Shown here piece after piece: positions 14,633 through 27,869 of a stretch of 64,000 nucleotides of DNA. Source of the stretch: Larus michahellis (Eukaryota; Chordata; Aves; Charadriiformes; Laridae); NCBI RefSeq assembly GCF_964199755.1, contig NC_133896.1:178239092-178303091 (forward strand), read 5' to 3'. Made by a program: the position numbers and the translations under genes. The first letter of the stretch is position 1; each line of letters opens with the position of its first letter. The notes under the pieces are model-generated. The model made no database searches and was not told where the DNA came from. It saw only the letters and a program-made list of their open reading frames with translations.

Positions 14633-14819
14633 CAGTGGTTTGCAATCTGTGGTGCACAGAACCCTGGGGTTTCTCCACAAACTATTTCTAAAAGGTCTGT
14701 GAAAAGTAATTACAGAAAACAAGCCTATCATTTCATGTGCTGGCTTTAATTTGCTAGCTAAGGGTCCCATACTTTCAATGGACCTTTTTAGGGCACTATG
14801 GTTTTAAAAAGCCTTATTG
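14633..14819. mobile_element. Short hAT-like (Charlie-type) non-autonomous DNA transposon
   Basis: It starts with CAGTGGTTTGCAATCTGTGG, close to the terminal inverted repeat start of hAT/Charlie elements. It continues with ACCCTGGGGTTTCTCCACAA, AAAAGGTCTGTGAAAAG, and CTAAGGGTCCCATACTTTCA, the paired 'GGGTC' blocks seen in such elements. The right end (TTTTAAAAAGCCTTATTG) is weak and no convincing 8-base target duplication is seen. Non-coding. Confidence 0.42.
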
Positions 14820-16587
14820 AAGTTACTTATACGTCACATTAGACATTACACAAAACATCTGTTATATATTTTTTCTTTTAATCTCATTATCTCTCGGACT
14901 TTACTAACTTTGTATAAAGACCATACATAACATACTATTAATGAAGGTGGCAGTCTCAAGAATTAGTTGCTTTCCACAGTCATGCCTAAGAGAAAAGGCT
15001 CCCCCCAAAACAATCACACATTCCTCTATCGGGACTGCTTTACACTTAATTACAATTCTGTCTGAACTGCTAATAAATGTTGGTTTATAAATAGCTTTTA
15101 GAAATCTATTTGTTTATATTTCTTATAATTTGAGTTTACAGGCATGTGCCTACTTTATTTACTGTCTAGTCTTTTCTTAATAAATTATTTGTAATAAAAT
15201 CATTGTATCTTCATATACGTCTTTGGTTCCCATAAATTATGCTGCTGAGACTCTAAATGTGTCATGATACTGTTTTTCTCTGAAATCTCAAATGAATAAA
15301 TTACACAAAGCTTAAGAAAAATGAATTTAACTGTTATGTATGATTGTTTAAAGTTGCATAGACCATCAGATTTCATTTGACCTATTAAGAAGTGATTTAG
15401 AGATTAAAATAGCTCCAGAATTTGAGGTCAATCAATGTTCTTGAACATAAGTGTTGAGCAAAAAAAAAAAGAAAGAAAAAGTGTGATTTTGGTGAATCAG
15501 AAAAACCAGTATCTTTGAAATAATTGACCGGGTTTCCTTCAAACTTCTCTGATCCTCTATTGGGATATATTTAATTCTCATGACCAATGAAGTGTGAAAT
15601 ATCATCATAATAAAAACCATATGAGTACAGTTGCAGCTTCACACTATGGAGAGAAAAGCAAGGTCCCAAACAGGCTGTGAGTACCTCGAAGAACAACCTC
15701 TCTGACAACAGCTCATCACACACCCCAATAGGTTGTCTTCTTTGTTCTCTGCTCTGGCAGCAAACTTTGTCCTGTTCTTTGAAACAGGAACTGCTTTAAC
15801 ATGCGGAATTTAATGCAGGACTCAGACGGTCCTTGGAAATTGTCAGCCGTAGCCATGAACCTCTTCTCTGCAGTCTCCTCAATATATTTCCCAAGATAGC
15901 CATGGCAAAATATGGGCCATGTTTGTTCGTGACTACAGGAACCAGGACAGACTTTCAGTCAAGCCTGTGTGTAGTCATCCCTGACAGGAAGAACCTTTCA
16001 CCTTCTGCATTTTGTCTTCTGCTAGGCTAACTAATTTTTACAACTGCCAGCTTTGACATTTGGGCTCTGCTGCTTCAAACTATGGGGTTGTGCTAACTTT
16101 GCAATTAAGTCTCTTACACTGGAGAAGAAGTTGTCAATTAATGCTAAGTAGTTTAGTAAGACACTGACATCCCAAAAGTGATAGTATTTTGGCTTGACAG
16201 GTTTTGATAGGGAGGTGGCAGCCCTGTTTAGCTTGTCTGTTCCCTAATTCCTGTTGCTCCAGGGAGAATGATGGTAAAGACTGTCTTCATGGCAGGACTG
16301 GGTATAGTGTATTCCACTTTCTTTTACTAGTAGTAAATGATTACGTTCTTAGATTTTAAAAAATACTTTTTTTGTCATTCACCTATAAATTATTCCACAA
16401 ATTGAAGTAACTCCATTGTTTTTCTAATTTCCAGATAATTTTTTCTTGACTTGAACATTCCTGAGAAGTTACTGTAGCACTAAGAAATTACTGTAGTGCT
16501 AACTTATAGCGTAAACAGGCAAACAGAAAGAAAAGCAAGAATGTCACTGGTTTTCCCACAGTTTTGCCAGTATTTGCCAGTATTATT

Positions 16588-16672
16588 GTCCCTGCTTATT
16601 GCAGGGGGGTTGGACTAGATGGCCTTTAAAGGTGCCTTCCGACCCAACACATTCTATGATTCTATGATTCTA
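16588..16672 (+). mobile_element. CR1 LINE 3' tail
   Basis: Short terminal fragment with GGGGGGTTGGACTAGATGGC, then CCTTCCGACCCAACAC and repeated ATTCTATG octamers, the CR1 3' hallmark. Only the 3' UTR is present. Confidence 0.92.
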
Positions 16673-19600
16673 TTTTCCCTACTAGTAGTAGGAAAAAGGC
16701 AACAAGGTTTTAGAAAACATTTATTTTCTTTGGCTTCTTTCAATTTAGGAAGGAATTTCGTAAGAGTTCCCACTTCCAATTTACTTGTAAGTAATTCAGT
16801 TCTCCATGCTGATATGGTTCCGCAAAATTTGTTCATTTTAGCTATACGGTATGCTTGAGTGTGTTCTGAAAGTTGTGCTTGCTAAAACTTAAGGAAAAAC
16901 TAACATGTGCTAATGATTTTGGATGCAAGGACCTTAAGATTTCTGAATCTTAAAACAAACCGTATTTTGAAAAAAGAAGGCTTTCATCTTGTCATATTAG
17001 CTATAGCAGCACATTTCAAGACAAGTAGGTGCTCACTTCTTTTAATAAACATTTCTGTAGTGAAAGGTACTGCAGAGCAGTCGCATACCGTATTTGATTC
17101 TCTAACCTCGTTTTAATGACAGAAAGGGCTGATATAATTTCTTTTCAGACAAAGGAATATAGGGGGTTAAAACTGTTGTAGTCACTGCTCTGCTCAGTTG
17201 ATGTAAATGGGGAGAAAAAAGCTTTAACTTAGAAAGGAAAAGTGCAATAGACTATAATAGAAAATGATAAATATTCTTTAACATTTTAATCTGGTTTGTG
17301 ATATTTTATAACAATGATATAACCTTCTGCATCATTCTTCCAATCAGTTCTAAAGTTTTAACCAAAGTGTTGCCTGTTAGCAAAAGATAAACCAATAATG
17401 TGTTATTTAATTAAGTTCATCTTTCCAACTAGTCATATGGAACTTATTAAAGCTATTACAGAAATTATTGTGTGCCTACATGGTAAAAGCAACAAGATAT
17501 TACTTTAATGTTTTTATTACTAACTTCATATGAGTCTAACAAGAAAACCTCAACAGTTTTTTGTCAGACTCATAATCCTTTTGGCTGCAAATTGAAGTTG
17601 AATTACAGAAAACAGAGACTCTTTTTCTCAGGAAAACAATTTCTTCTCTAACTTGGCTCTTAAATACGGTATTTCTAACTCATGCACTATCTATTTTGTA
17701 TGATTTTGTAAACGCTGTTTTTGTACACAAAACAGGTAAACAATGTTTGTGCCTCAAAAAATACCTAACATACCTTGCTATATGACTGTTGTTCTCATTT
17801 ATCCTTATTACAACATCATCAGGCACATTTTAACTTCTCAAGTATATTAAAAACACAGCTTGACTTCACTGAAGTCTTATAAGAAAACTAGATGTTTAAA
17901 CATACTTATTATCTTGTTTATGAACATCTTATATTTTGCATATGCATTAATGTACTCCAAGGTTAATTGTTCTTACTAGCACTTTTTCCTTGTATTGAAA
18001 ACAAGTCATCACATACTCACGTCCATGAATGTATCACAGAAACCAGCAAAACTTCAGTCTTCTTAAGCGACTAATTACTTTTGGTTTGTATATTTCCATG
18101 GACATTGTTATTAAAAGCATTAAATAAACAACAAATATCATCATGTATGTAACAAAAGGATGTAATTCTGTATCATATTGTTTAAGTTTTAGCGTGTTTC
18201 CCCTGGAACCTAAGCAGTGGGCTTTTTCAGTATTTTTAAAGAGATTTTCTTGTGTTTTGCAGAAATCACAGACTTTCAGAAAGCACACTTAAGTTAAAAT
18301 ATGCAATCTTGAGATATGAAGTCTGTATTTCCTGTTTCTCTGACACAATAAACATTGTCTACAGTGAATAAACATTTTTACTGGAAGCGTCTTGGAGAAA
18401 CGAATTACCACTTTTGTCATCCTGGTAAATTCTGTCAGGGAAATGCCCAGACCAAATACCACTGGGAAAAATAAGCGCCTTCTCAGAAAATGTTTAGGGA
18501 TGGTTCTGTCATTTCTCCAGCAGTTTGGCTCAGACCAGTTTTTGCTAGGAAGCAGTAACTTTCAGAATGGGGTGGGAAGGAGTCCAAACTGAGTGCCCTT
18601 AGAAAACACTTACAGAGCTGTAATGTGACTAGCTGCATCTTATTTCTCTGTGCAGCAGCACTCCTGAGGTTTCAGATTCAGTACCTTGTCAATGGATTTT
18701 TATTTTTAGTTATTGTTCTGAAGTGGCCTTTCTGGCCTAAGGTTTTGGGGAAGAATGAAAAAAAAAGAGCCATCTTAGTGTGTAGTTTTACAATATAACT
18801 AAGCTGATTTAACTGCAAAATTTTACTGAAGGTGAGGGTGGCAAGGGACATACTTTTTTCCTGCTTTCTACTTTTTGTTTATCTCTTTTTTTCTTTTTTT
18901 TTCTTTTTTGGTATTTACCTGACACTTTGGTGATCTGTTTCAGGGAGCTGAACGGGAAGAAAATTAACCCTATTGAAAAGGACGAGAGCAGAGAGCAGGC
19001 AGGCAGAAGAGCGGAGGCAAGGTAAGAAAAGGAAAGGAATGATGGAAGAGGCATGGGTCTTCTGGGGGGCTCACAGACACATTTTGAAGCCATAACCCTT
19101 AAAGCGGTTTGGCTACGATGTGCAACCATGGCCTTGCAGATCAGGTAGTTCAGGTGAGTGCTGCACATGTTCCAAAGCCTGAGGAGGCCACCAATTCACT
19201 GTCTACCCACTCGGCTCCACGCTGGGTCAGCTCTGTATGGCCCTGAGGGTGAAGGCAGAGCTCCTCTTTCTCGGTGAGGCTGCACGTTGCCCAGCAGCCT
19301 GGCTTTCCACCAACCCCTTCCACTCCATCTCAGCAATTTTCCATCTCAGAAGGTCTTCTGCCATCCCCACGAAACTTAATTTTACCACTGGCAGTGATGA
19401 GAAGCAGCAAAGTAAGTGACTTAGTTCCTTGACCTTGAAAGAGTACACATTTTGCTTCGCCTCCACTGCTGAGAAGCCTGGACCTGGTTTTGAACAAAAG
19501 CAATTATACTGATTTGGAATGAAAAGGCATTTAAAGCTCTTTTGACACAGCAACACAAAGGGAGAGGGTCAGTCTTTCCGAGATTTGAAAATGTTCCCTT

Positions 19601-22600
19601 CTTTCCTTTCCATTGCCATTTGTGAGAGAGAGTTGAGAGAACCTCTAATGCTAATGATCGCTGAGGAACTCTCTTTGTTAAGAAGATTTCCATAATGCAT
19701 ACTTCTTCTGAGGTGTCTCTGTCATGATGTGATTCCTTCTGCCAGCTCAAGCGTGTCCTCTATCCATGTTCAGAGGCAGAAATCAATGGTAAAGCACGCT
19801 GAGTGAGTATAATGGAGTCATTCTTGGCCTCCGCGGCCGCCGAGAGCTCACCCATTGTTGAGCCATTGAAGAAGAGTCCAGTCAAAAAAAAAACCCCAAC
19901 ACAGTATCTGGCAAAGGAGACTTTTCTTCCACTAACTTTGAAAAGCAGCAAGGGATTGAACAGAAGATATACCTGGGTGAAGAAGTGACTCTTTCATGTG
20001 TTTTTTTATATAAGAATAAGGCAGGAATATATGAAGCACTGCAAGGTATTGTGCTCTAACCTCTTGCCTGCTTCCTTGCCCGACATCACAAAAGCCAAGT
20101 GAACTTTAAAACATGGAGAAATAATATGCCTTTATTTTCTAATATGTAAACTGCAACGGAATCTGTAGTACATTATTTTAACCACCGCAGAAACTAATAT
20201 TAATCGCAAATAACACCAAAAATATGTGAATCAAAGTTTATTCTAGTCTGACTCAGGAAGCAAAGGAATTCTGTTCACAATGCTAGCCTTTGTTTCCCTT
20301 ACAGCAAAACGTACTTGCGTTAGTCATTTATGGTATTAAGAAACATTGATAATTGCCTTTTATAGTTTTTCAAGCATCACAATTTAGTACACCTATAATT
20401 GAAAAGCTGGATTTTGCAATCAAAAAGTAGAATACAGAGAGTGTTGCTATGCAAAAGTGAAGAATTTCCTCTTTCCTTAGCTTATTAATTTTCAAATAAT
20501 GCTTTAGGGCTTGTTGTGATAGTTCTTTACAAGGTAGTAAATATATAACTAAACAGACTGTCTAGGCTGAAAACTAATTACCATTAGAAACTGAAGCATT
20601 TGGGCTTGTTATTTCTGCAAATCAAACAACTCTGAATACAATCTCCATATTAAATAAAATGTTCAGTGAACCACGAAGCTCTTCACAAATCTGGACCATG
20701 TTTTAAGAAGCCCTTTTTTCACTTATTGTTGTATGCATGTTGTTGCATGCAGAACAGTTGGAATATTAAAATATTTTTTACATCGGAGGGTGGGGAGGAA
20801 AATGAAAAGGTTGTGTTAAAACTCGGTTTTGGAAGCTAGGAAATAAATGTGGAAAAGGAAGCACATACCTTGAAGTTAAAGTTTTTACACATTTAGAGAA
20901 ATTATGAAGGGGAGACATATTCTGAACTTGCTGTCTCATTCCTCTGTCCTGTAGACACACACCATAAGGATCGTAAAGCTATAATACAGAGTATTTGTTA
21001 TGTGTGCCTCAGAACTATAATGAAGTTTTGTATATTAGCATTTATAAAGCCCTTCCATTATAAGGCTAATAATAAATAAAGTTCTTAAGACTAAAACCAG
21101 GCAGTTTCTCTCCAAAAAAAAAGCTTTTTATTTCCAGAGATGAGTTTATTTCAAGGCAAGAGCCAAGGAGCAAACAACAGGTACTTAAGTGAATGACCCT
21201 TTTGTTCAAAAATTAGAAGGAAAAAGAAGGGAAAAAGAAGAGAAAAAGAATCCACAAATAAAGAGCCTAAAAAACAAAAACATCCCATTTCAGCAAAGCA
21301 TATAAGGGGTGAGGGTAGAAGTAAGGCTGTTTTTGGAATCATTTTTCAGACTAATTGCCTGGTACGCTGCCTGTGTTTCTGTCAGAAAACATGAAAGGAA
21401 AGTACTGACTGATTATATATATTGGAATATCAAATCAGGATATACATTCTGAAATATACGGAGAGAATAAACTGCACATATAATAAGGCTGCATTTTTAT
21501 CAAGGATTTCTGGTGATGATACAAACCATGTAAGGGAACTCAAGTACTTTTACACAGTAGCTGTCATCTGATAGCTGAAATAAAATATAACTCTATGTAC
21601 AAAAGAAGAGGGGAAAAAAAGCAAAATGAGAAAACAGCTTTAGATACCCACAAAGATAGGCAATGGTACAGAATTGCATGAAATCTTGTGATCGTAATTC
21701 AACTCAGTGTGTTTGACCATCAAAGGCTGTAATAAATTATATCTGTTGCTTTGTAGCACCTATAGCAGTTAAGAAAGTAAAACAATTTAAATGTATAACC
21801 TCTTCTTTTCATGCACTCCATCCCACATGCCTTTATCCAAGCAAAGTGATTTGTTTGTTTGGCTTTGTTAGAGTCTAATTAAGATTGGAACTTGATGAGT
21901 GCTCATTTAATAGAATTCATTCTGGATAAAATAAGGTAGCAATACTTACTGGCGAAGAAACATAATTGGAAGACTGCACAGAGGGATTAGCTCCTTTGAC
22001 TAAAGTCATACACTCACCCTCTGTTACAGGGTTTCTAGACTGACTATTTCTTGAATCTTCAGCTGTTTCAAAATGTTTGGACAGGAAAAAGTAAGTGCTA
22101 TAATTATGGGGAATGCGTGCTGTATTCATTATCCAAGACAAGAAGCCGAATGGCTGTTTAAAGCAAAAACATGACTTCATATTAGCTATCGAGTGTTCAT
22201 AAAACACTCCTTCTCTCTCCTTTCCTTCTTTTTCTGCTTCTCTTTTCCCCAAAACAACTGCAGTCTCTGGGAACCAAAGGCCCAGATTTCCCAAAGAGCT
22301 AACTTAAAACAACTCTTTCAGCACCCATTAGCCCTAATCGGGGGTAGAGATCTCCTCCAAAAATATATCATATAGGAAGTCCAAGCTAGCTCTCCAAGGT
22401 CAGAGATGGGGCAACCTCATTACTGCGTAAAATAGAGGAGCATAGCATTTTGAAACATCTCACAGAAAAAGATTCAAATAAACCCCAGCTTGTGTGATGG
22501 GAAAAAAAGAGGATGGAAACAAACAAAAAAAAAAGCTCGAGTAGGGAGACTTGAAGATGGCATCAGCAACTGAAGAATGCAAGCAATTGCTTGATACGCT

Positions 22601-25600
22601 TATCTGAAAAATCTAATGTCTAGATACAGTGACTGGCATATTAGAATACCCAGTTCTCTTCTGTGTTGACTTTCTACTCTCAGTTGTGTTTTGCAATATA
22701 TATCATCACTAGAAAAGTCTCTGATTACCTCACAAACATTTTTTTAAAATCTATTGTATCGGTAGTTCTTCTGGAAAGAGCGATTAATTTTTTTCTGTGA
22801 AATTTCCTAAACTGCCCCAAAAAAGGTAATTTAAAAGATCAAAGGGTAGTGGAAATTGAAACTCGTGAAAGCAAAAATATAAAACTGCATCAAATGTATG
22901 CATTTAAACATTAAAATGAAGAAGAATGGGAGAATAATAAGGTATTCACATCTCTAACCACTTTTCAATATTCGTCTTCCATTCTGATATTTTTAGATAG
23001 CCGTTTGCTTAGGAAACATCTAATGTTAGAAGTGGTCAATGTGACGTATACGAGGTGATGGGTCTGGGCATAAGGAGGATGAATCTGGGCTGAGTTTACT
23101 TTACTGAGTTAATCTTTCTGTTGGCATAGTAATATTTAGTTTCTAGTCCTTTAGGGTGTGCTTTGCAAAGACATTTTTAACTGTTGGAATTTGTTTAAAT
23201 ATTTATTTTAATAAAACCACAAAGAAAATATATTTCCTGCTCAAAACAAACCCTTTTCAGAATGCCAGGACTCACAAGGATGTATGACTGGATTTTGTGA
23301 CAGCTGATGTCTGTACAGGAGATGTTTAATAAATGGAGACATTTTATACTAAGTTTTGCAGATTAATATTTTTCCAGTAGTGACATATGTATTGGAAAAA
23401 AATCTTTTCAAAATGAGGTCACTGCTTTAAAAATGTAAGAAACATTGTCAAATTTAAAATGCTCTTTTAGAAAAGAATTCAGTAACTGCACATAAAGAGT
23501 GCCTTAATGTCTGCGACAAGCAAAACATCTGCTTCAGCAGCGGAAATGGAAAGTTAATACTCCAGATAAGCAAAGGAGGGTTTTTTGGGGGGGGAAAAAA
23601 GAGGAAAAAAAAAAAAAAGAACTGCTATAAACCTTACCCAAAACTCACATGAATTCTCCTTTGATCAAGTTAGTTCAAATGGAACAAATAACTCCCTCTT
23701 CCAATTAGCTTCATATCATCTATCCCTATTAGCTTTCTTTCCCACCCCTGTTTTTCACCAGATTTCTTGGTTTTATCTTTATTCTACCCCAGGAGGGAGA
23801 AGACTGAACCCAGTGTGCACCGTGTGACCTGGCCCCACACATCCCCACGGCAGGTTTAGTGTATCCCTAAGGCGATGTGTGCTGCGGGTTAAAGCTGTAG
23901 TTGCCCTCGGTTTCCATCTGCCCTTGTGCGATGTGATCTTGGCCATCTCCCTGATCATGCTGCCTGCCCAACACCACCCACGAGTCCCCGGAAGGGAAGA
24001 CATTGATTTAGCTGGGTATGTCACATCCCCTTCGCACCGCTGGTAAGTGTGTACTGAGAGTCTTTCCCCACCCACGGCTAGTGTGGGTCCAACCTTTTGT
24101 CCCATATCATGCCCCAAAGTTTGTTTATGTAAACCAGAGAGTATACTTGTATCCAAACGGCATATCTCAGACCCACATGACAAATACACTATAAATCTAG
24201 CCAGCCAGTATGCTCGACAGTTTTTACTGGGTGAATGTCTTTATTTTGCTGCCTTCTGTTTTTGCGTTACTAAGACTTGCCTGGGATTTAAAGATTTGCA
24301 GTTGATCCTGGGCTAGCTGAATGCAAGTCCAAGAACCCAGAAGCTGCAAATACGATCCTAAGTGTGTTCATTCAGGGTAGTGAGACTTGCTGTATCTGCG
24401 TGAAATACTTGGCCAGCTGACAATGTCGAAAGTGCCATCGATCGAGTGGAAGGGAAAGAAATGTAAAACTAAGATGGAACAGTTGCATATAAAGAAATAA
24501 TATAGATGTTTCCATCTCCAACAAAGGAGATATATTAGAGGACAGGCAATATGATTTTGACATGAGAAAAACAGTAAGGTAAGCAAAAACAGAGGCAGAG
24601 GGAAAGTGGAGACCTGGTGGGTGAAAAAGACTTTCTAAGAAAGTCTATAAGAACTTTAAGTTTAGAGAATAAATGAATATATATTGATGAATGAAAATTT
24701 CTTTCTAGATCATTTTCATGCTTGACATTTGTCTAAATATGACTTGAAAGAAAAGCACAAATTTCTGCAAAATGTTTCTTCACAGTGTAAAAGCAAAATA
24801 AAAATTCTTGAAACCATTCTCCCATGCTTAAGCCCGGCACAAACTAGCTAAATATTAACTGACGTCAGAGGCAGAAGACTACCTAATTTAGAGCTGCAAA
24901 GGTTATGCGATTCTAGTCACTAAAATACGAGACCAAAGCAATGATAAGACCTTCACATTTACAATTATACAAATACATAACACTATAGTTAAAATGCAAG
25001 TACACATCTCACACAATATAGATTGTAAACAACAATTTCTCTTGTATTGGAAATTCATAACATACTTTCTTCAGCTATTGGGTTTCAAAATGAGGTCACA
25101 TAATGTGAAATGGATTTTTTTATATAATCAAGTGCTTAAAAGCTGTATTATATATATTTCCAGATTGTTTGTTTCCTTAGAATCAATTATACTCTAAAAG
25201 TTGCTGTATGAGAAAACACTTAAACTCTTCATGCACTGTATAGTGTACTTGTTGCTACGTAAAACTGATAATAAAAGAGGTTAAAAGTCATTGCAGGTTT
25301 TAGCTAAGCATTCTGAATTTTTCATTTTGACTTCCATATTAATGTGCAGCAGCTATAGAGTTTCTCCAGCAAAAGCCTATTCATAGTTCTGAGTAGCAAT
25401 TACTGTTGATACTGCCATTAATGGATCAACAGAGACACCTGGGAATGGTGGCTGACCTGCTGCCTTCAAAATTTGGAGCTGGCATGGAAATAACACTTGA
25501 AAGCAATTTCGAAAGGTTTTCTAACCTCTCCCTTCCTGATTTGCAATGGTGGGATGCAGCCTGAGATGAAGACACCTATATATAGGTATCTATCTATCTG

Positions 25601-26819
25601 TAGGCAACTATATGCGAAAGAAGGGAGTGCAGTGGTAGCTTGAAGGCTAATGGATAGTGTCATTTTAAATGGTGTGGTTTATCTCCCCTGGCCTTCAGGT
25701 TCTGCATTGAGAGGTCACGTGTTACCTGCAGATCTTGTGCCGTATCTACCCGCAAATGTCTTAAACATCCTTGGGCACACAAGATGGGAGTAAATCTGTA
25801 AACTGAACAATAAAATTACGTCCTAGGCACCTAAACTTCCATCATAGTCAGCAGAGATAGAGAGCAGGATTCAGCTGTGGAAACCAAGGTGTACAGGGCT
25901 ATTTTAGCTGCAACGGGGTGTCCCCACCTGCCATCCTTCTGCCTCTCTAGAGGGACACAGTCACATGTCACGTGTGCCACGCAGATAACTTAAACGACGT
26001 GTAGCATCTCCGTGTTGATGTCTTCATTTCTGTGTCTTAATCTGGAGACTGGATTATGCTTCCTGTTGTGATTCTAGAAAACATAGGCATTATGCTTGCT
26101 GAAGTTAGAAGTTCAAAACTGGTGCATATAGCAGATACAGAAAAACCTTCTCCCTGAAGTTTCCTGAAGAGGATGCTCTGTCCTGCTCCCATACTTCTGT
26201 GAGGAACAAGATAATGGAAGCTGGAGGCTGAGAGCTGCAGGTTGTCTTAGAGGCCAGGTATCACTGATCATCTGATATACAATAAAAAGAAATGAGAAAA
26301 AGTAATAGTATATAGACAATTTCTGGAATATCTAGCAATACTTTTGGCAATTATATGCTCAAATAATGTCCTAATGTGATTGCTTTCGATCTGATTAAAG
26401 CTGCTGTATATCATAAATATGATCATCTGTACTTCCAGAAAAGAGACAAATCATACAAATAATCTTACTCTCTAAACCATCATGTGCTGATCAATTAATT
26501 ATGAATATCAATTTTAATTTAGGTAAGCAGAGTGGGGAAGTTTCATTTCTGGAGGTCTTCAAAGGCCTCCTGTTTGCCCAGAAGTTGGACTCAATTCCAT
26601 TGCCTGAGCACAGGCATGTAGTTCCATTTTAAGTGTCCTAGATTATCCTTCCTGACTTAAATCTGTGCTCTAAAAGAGCGGGAAACTCTTGTGAGCCCTG
26701 TATCAAATTTGCCAAAGCTGAGCCCATCAGCCAAAATGGTGACAGATGCACAAAAATGTATCTAAGAAAGGGCAGAAAACGCTGGACAGGCAGAGGAGGA
26801 GGAAAAAATAGAGTGGGAA
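16673..26819. other. AT-rich gene-free upstream sequence
   Basis: No recognisable gene or transposon. A locally GC-richer block at 23780-24330 has open frames on both strands but no domain. Short homopolymer runs (for example G8 and A13-14 near 23588-23620) and a TATC run near 25588 are the only simple repeats worth noting. Confidence 0.6.
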
Positions 26820-27345
26820 ACGGCAGGAGGAACACCAAGGTGAGAGGAGGAGGAGGTACTCCATGGTGCCAGAGCAGATATTCACACCGCTGCCTGTGGA
26901 AGAGACCACGGGGGAGAAGATGGATGCTCCTGAAGGAATCACAGCCTGTGGGGAGCCCCTGCCACAGCAAGGGAAAGCGTGACGAAGGAGCAACAGAGAG
27001 TAACTGTTATGTACTGACCATCCCCTCTCGCCTCCTGGGGAGGGGATTCAGGAGTGAAAGAGTGAAGTTAAGCCTGGGAAAGGTGTTGTTTTAATGTTTA
27101 TCTTGGTTTTTTTCCCACTACACAAATTAATGGTTACATTTTTATTTTAATTGGCAATAAAATAAGTTAATTTTCCCAAGTCGAGTCTGTTTTCCCCATG
27201 GTGGTAATTGGTAATCGCCTTTATCTTGACTCATGAGTTTTCTCATTCTTGTTCTTACTATTTTCTCCCTCCCTCCATCCCAGTGACCGGTGGGAATAAC
27301 CAGGCAGCTGGGTGGGTGTTTGACTGTCAGCCAAAGCTAACTGAC
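26820..27345 (+). mobile_element. Avian interspersed repeat, probably LTR/ERV-derived
   Basis: Several blocks match an interspersed repeat I recall as common in bird genomes: CCTGAAGGAATCACAGCCTG, AGTGAAGTTAAGCCTGGGAA, TTTTAATTGGCAATAAAATA, TTTTCCCAAGTCGAGTCTGT and a final CTGTCAGCCAAAGCTAACTG. It looks like an LTR or ERV-internal end, but I cannot name the family and no viral coding domain is visible. Its higher GC content than the surroundings explains the open frames on both strands at 26640-27090. Boundaries are approximate. Confidence 0.5.
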
Positions 27346-27869
27346 CCCATCCCTCCAAAACAAAAAAACCCGATGTAGTTCTGGGGATTGCTCAGCAGTG
27401 CTTTCAGTAGATATCAGTGATGAGACTGCATCTGGTTTGGCGTCTTCTGTCAACGCTCCTAAAAAGTTTTGCCCTGTCAAAGATTGCCATATAATTCCAT
27501 GCTGTGTTTTAGTTCACCCAACACACCTTTAGTTTCATATAACGCACGGTTTACACAACTATCACATTACTTAATGCCTTTTTGAACTGAAATACATCCC
27601 CCAAAAAACCCAAAAATTACATCTTAGGCTACAGGGGAAAGTACCTGAGGCTCAGAGGAGACCCATGATTAAGTACTGTTTAGTCAGGATGAGGTCAGTC
27701 TTTTCTAGATGGGACCAGAGTTAAGCAGAATAGACATAAGCCACTCTATTATTAGTCGGGACACCAAAAGTGACTGCAAGAAATGCATTTTACAGTAGAC
27801 ACATAAAGTGTATCAAACAAAAGAATAAACATTTCACCAAGGAAGAGACGGACAATGAGAGATCAAGAA

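Larger units (their letters stand above)
8406..16587. other. AT-rich gene-free upstream sequence with two old transposon pieces
   Basis: Apart from the old LINE fragment (10255-10540) and the hAT-like element (14633-14819), there is nothing I can assign. There is a short CAAA-rich run near 11350-11374. TATATAA at 14527 sits in plausible promoter-like surroundings but no transcript evidence exists. Confidence 0.6.

Noticed and set aside
26545..26640. Possible repeat fragment with GTTGGACTCAATTCC
   Set aside because: It lacks the CR1 octamer and the usual order of CR1 3' motifs, and I could not place it in any family.
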